DNA of 64,000 nt, taken from NCBI GenBank assembly GCA_013396635.1, contig WBMW01005484.1, positions 186,001 through 250,000 of the forward strand, written 5' to 3'. Source of the DNA: Penelope pileata (lineage: Eukaryota; Chordata; Aves; Galliformes; Cracidae). The notes under the pieces were generated by a model, which made no database searches, was not told the origin of the DNA, and saw only the letters and a list, made by a program, of their open reading frames with translations. How positions within the stretch are numbered: position 1 is the first letter of the stretch; every line of letters begins with the position of its first letter. A program made the position numbers and the translations under genes. Of the stretch, positions 61,561 to 64,000 are shown in pieces.

Positions 61561-64000
61561 GATCTCACTGACAAATGGCAAGGTGAGGCTAAACTTGCTC
61601 TCTCGTGTTTAGCAATATACTTCAGGATCACTTAATAAGCCTGCATGTAAACACAATATTGAGGCAGAAAAGAACTCAGAGTCTAGGAACTTGCTGTCAA
61701 GAAGAAGGCACAAGTGTTTATGCACTACCATATGAGTAGGACAGGGTCACTTTGTTAGGGTAAAAGCAAAATAGTAGAAAGCATGTAGTTAGAAACCAGC
61801 AACTGAGATTAGAAGTACAGTGAGAGAAGTTTTGAAATATTTATTCAAAATAGAGATGCATTAACATGAATCTTTTAGTAGATTATAGGTTTTGAAATAT
61901 GGTTATGAAGTATTTAGAGTAGAAATTAAAACTCAAGATAAAATTATAAAAGGCTATCTAAATATGAATACAAAACAGATTACTCATATAAAGCTGAAAC
62001 ATACTGATTTACATTGAAATTAACATTTCCATGCAAATAAGGTCCTAGATTGTGGATTCTAGGTATCTAGGTACCTAGGTCTCTAGAACCAGATATATGC
62101 CGTTTATTGTTTCTATATAACCTACAATAACAAAAGATAGATTGATACTTGATTAGTGCTACTGAGAGAAATCATAGCAGAAATTTGAACAAGGAGATCA
62201 AACAAAACCAAAAACATTAGACAATTGTAAAAAATCATCCAAGAACCTCAATCTTGTGCTAAGGAAGGGACCTACTTGCTATTTTTATTATTTTTATTTT
62301 ATCAGGGCGATCTTTTTCATGTTTGAAGTGGATACAGATCACAGTTTTCCTGTTCTGCTTTTCTCCTCTTCTACAGTGGAAACAGCAGTTCTCATTTAAC
62401 AATCCTGTTCATGAGTTATCTTTCCCTTTTAGCATTCGTGAAATTACAACCATGAACATTGACCAGCCACTCTACATTCTACATAATATAGATGGAAAAA
62501 ATCACAGTCTCTAGAACTGAATTTTTTGGTGTAATTTGAAACCCAAGAAATGATTTCTGTTACTTGTCTGTAATGTATTTTATTGAACCAATATCCACTG
62601 ATGAATTTCTACTATACCAGCAGCTGGCTCAATGGCAGAAAGGGAGGTTTCCAAGAGGAAATAATTTCCACTTCCCTTTGTCCCAACCAGTTTCAATCTA
62701 CCTTATACAATCGTTTTTAGAAACACTCAATAAAGAAAAATAGCATACTTTATCATTTAATTGGTGAGGTTATTTCTGTATTTCCAGGCAATTGTAGATC
62801 AGTCTATAGTAATATGTTATCTCACTGAATGCACCAAGGATCCCATCCCTGTCTTCATGGAGGTGACTGGTGCCCAGGGCTGGGGCTGCCCCTGCTGCCC
62901 TGCTCCCTTGGGCTGCCAGGCCCTGCCACTTGAGGGAGATCCCACCAACAAAGCACCATAGAATGATGACACCTACATGAATACTTATCACCATTTCAGC
63001 ATCTATACATTTTTCATCTGATGTTCTTGAAGTTAGGCTTGAAATTAGAATCTCTGGGAAATCCTGGGAGGCTGATTTCAAGGGCCAAGCAGCTTTGGGC
63101 CAGAAGGAGATACCTGCAGCTCTCTACACAGTGTGATGCTGTGGCAGCAGGGAAGGGACATGAACATCTACTTGTCTCATCAATTTGCATCTCCATAGAA
63201 ATTGTGGAAAGTAAAAAAAAATAACTACTCATTTTCCAACAAAATTTTGCTAATCTGCTCTTAATCTCAACAGATGTTTTTTTTTTCCTAAAAAACTCAG
63301 TGTTAGTCCACAAATTCCCCAATCAGCCTGTGCAAATGTCTTTCTGTTCACACAGATTGAAAGCTTTCTCATTATATAGCCTGTATGTCCTTTACCATTT
63401 TTAAGCCAGCTACCCTTTATCCATCCTTTGATAAGTCCGGTGTTTCTGCTGTTTTTCTAAAATATATCCAAAATGGCAAGAAAAACCTCAAAGTCCCAAC
63501 CTGAATGTTTGTAAAGTTGGCCATGTAGCAGTTAAAATATGATATAAAGGCATTCTACAAAATATTTCTTTGCCACCTGCAGGAACCAGACAACAAATAA
63601 TGTGGGAAAAAAACTTCAGTAATTAATATATATTAAAAATATTTTCTGATTCGTCTTCCTTCTGGAAGTCTGTCCCCATGTTTAAACAGAAATCTAATTG
63701 AGAGAATCACTGTACTCCATACTAAGCTCTTTATCAGGTACTTTCTCCACACATCTGAAGCTGTGCTATTCATGTATCTATGCCCAATTCCAGACACTTA
63801 ATTGTATTAAAATGAGAGAAGGGCAAATAGGTAATGCAGTATCAGGCAGAAAAAGTCTTACCTACTGGGCCAGCATTTGTTCCCAACATAAATTTTCTCT
63901 ATTTTTTTTTTCACTTTGAGAAGTTCTGTGCATTTTCAGAGGACTTTCCTGATTGGTTTGCTACTGGAAAACTTAATTGTTTTCTTTGTGTCCCTGCAAA
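61561..64000. other. Non-coding stretch to window end
   Basis: About 2.4 kb. A GC-rich patch at ~62860-62950 stands out from its AT-rich surroundings. A perfect 12-bp palindrome ctaggtacctag lies at 62067-62078 within a run of 'taggta/ctag' repeats. Frames such as minus 62770-63081, minus 63014-63322 and plus 63021-63224 overlap each other on opposite strands and are unrecognised. Confidence 0.55.

Overview
This is vertebrate nuclear DNA, almost certainly from a bird. It is AT-rich, and nearly everything that can be named is an avian repeat: CR1 LINE copies ending in the typical ATTCTATG/ATTCTGTG tail, short mariner-type DNA transposons, and one avian retroviral solo LTR. The CR1 types resemble those of chicken-like birds, so a galliform is my best guess, but the order is inference. 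There is no operon, no Shine-Dalgarno organisation, no tRNA or rRNA and no CRISPR array.

I found no convincing host protein-coding exon. The longest open frames are reverse-transcriptase remnants of CR1 (about 21.4-21.95 kb on the minus strand and 32.46-32.96 kb on the plus strand). The remaining frames of 60-140 codons occur on both strands, often overlap each other, and show no domain I recognise. They are what AT-rich intergenic or intronic DNA gives by chance. The window is best read as a gene desert or part of a very large intron.

Layout: 0-3.5 kb holds a CR1/mariner junction, one CR1 and one complete mariner derivative. 3.5-16.5 kb is mostly unique AT-rich DNA with one mariner derivative (10.1 kb) and simple repeats. 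16.56-18.59 kb is a long, very decayed CR1 with endonuclease and reverse-transcriptase remnants. 21.1-25.2 kb has two minus-strand CR1s with recognisable RT. 26.7 kb and 52.5 kb carry two copies of a small palindromic element. 32.26-33.45 kb is a plus-strand CR1. 42.9-43.5 kb is an older-looking CR1-type remnant. 43.8-44.4 kb is a fourth mariner derivative. 46.5, 51.6 and 54.2 kb are short CR1 tails. 55.8-56.4 kb is a minus-strand solo LTR. 60.5-61.6 kb on the minus strand has several coding-like blocks lying in one frame, then shifting, which may be a decayed gene I cannot identify.

No gene system acts together here. The history visible is repeated insertion of CR1 and mariner elements, followed by decay. 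I did not find a new biological system. The items most worth checking are the 60.5-61.6 kb decayed coding candidate, the palindromic element pair, the possible exon at 37.1 kb, and several unique AT-rich blocks that could be conserved regulatory DNA.
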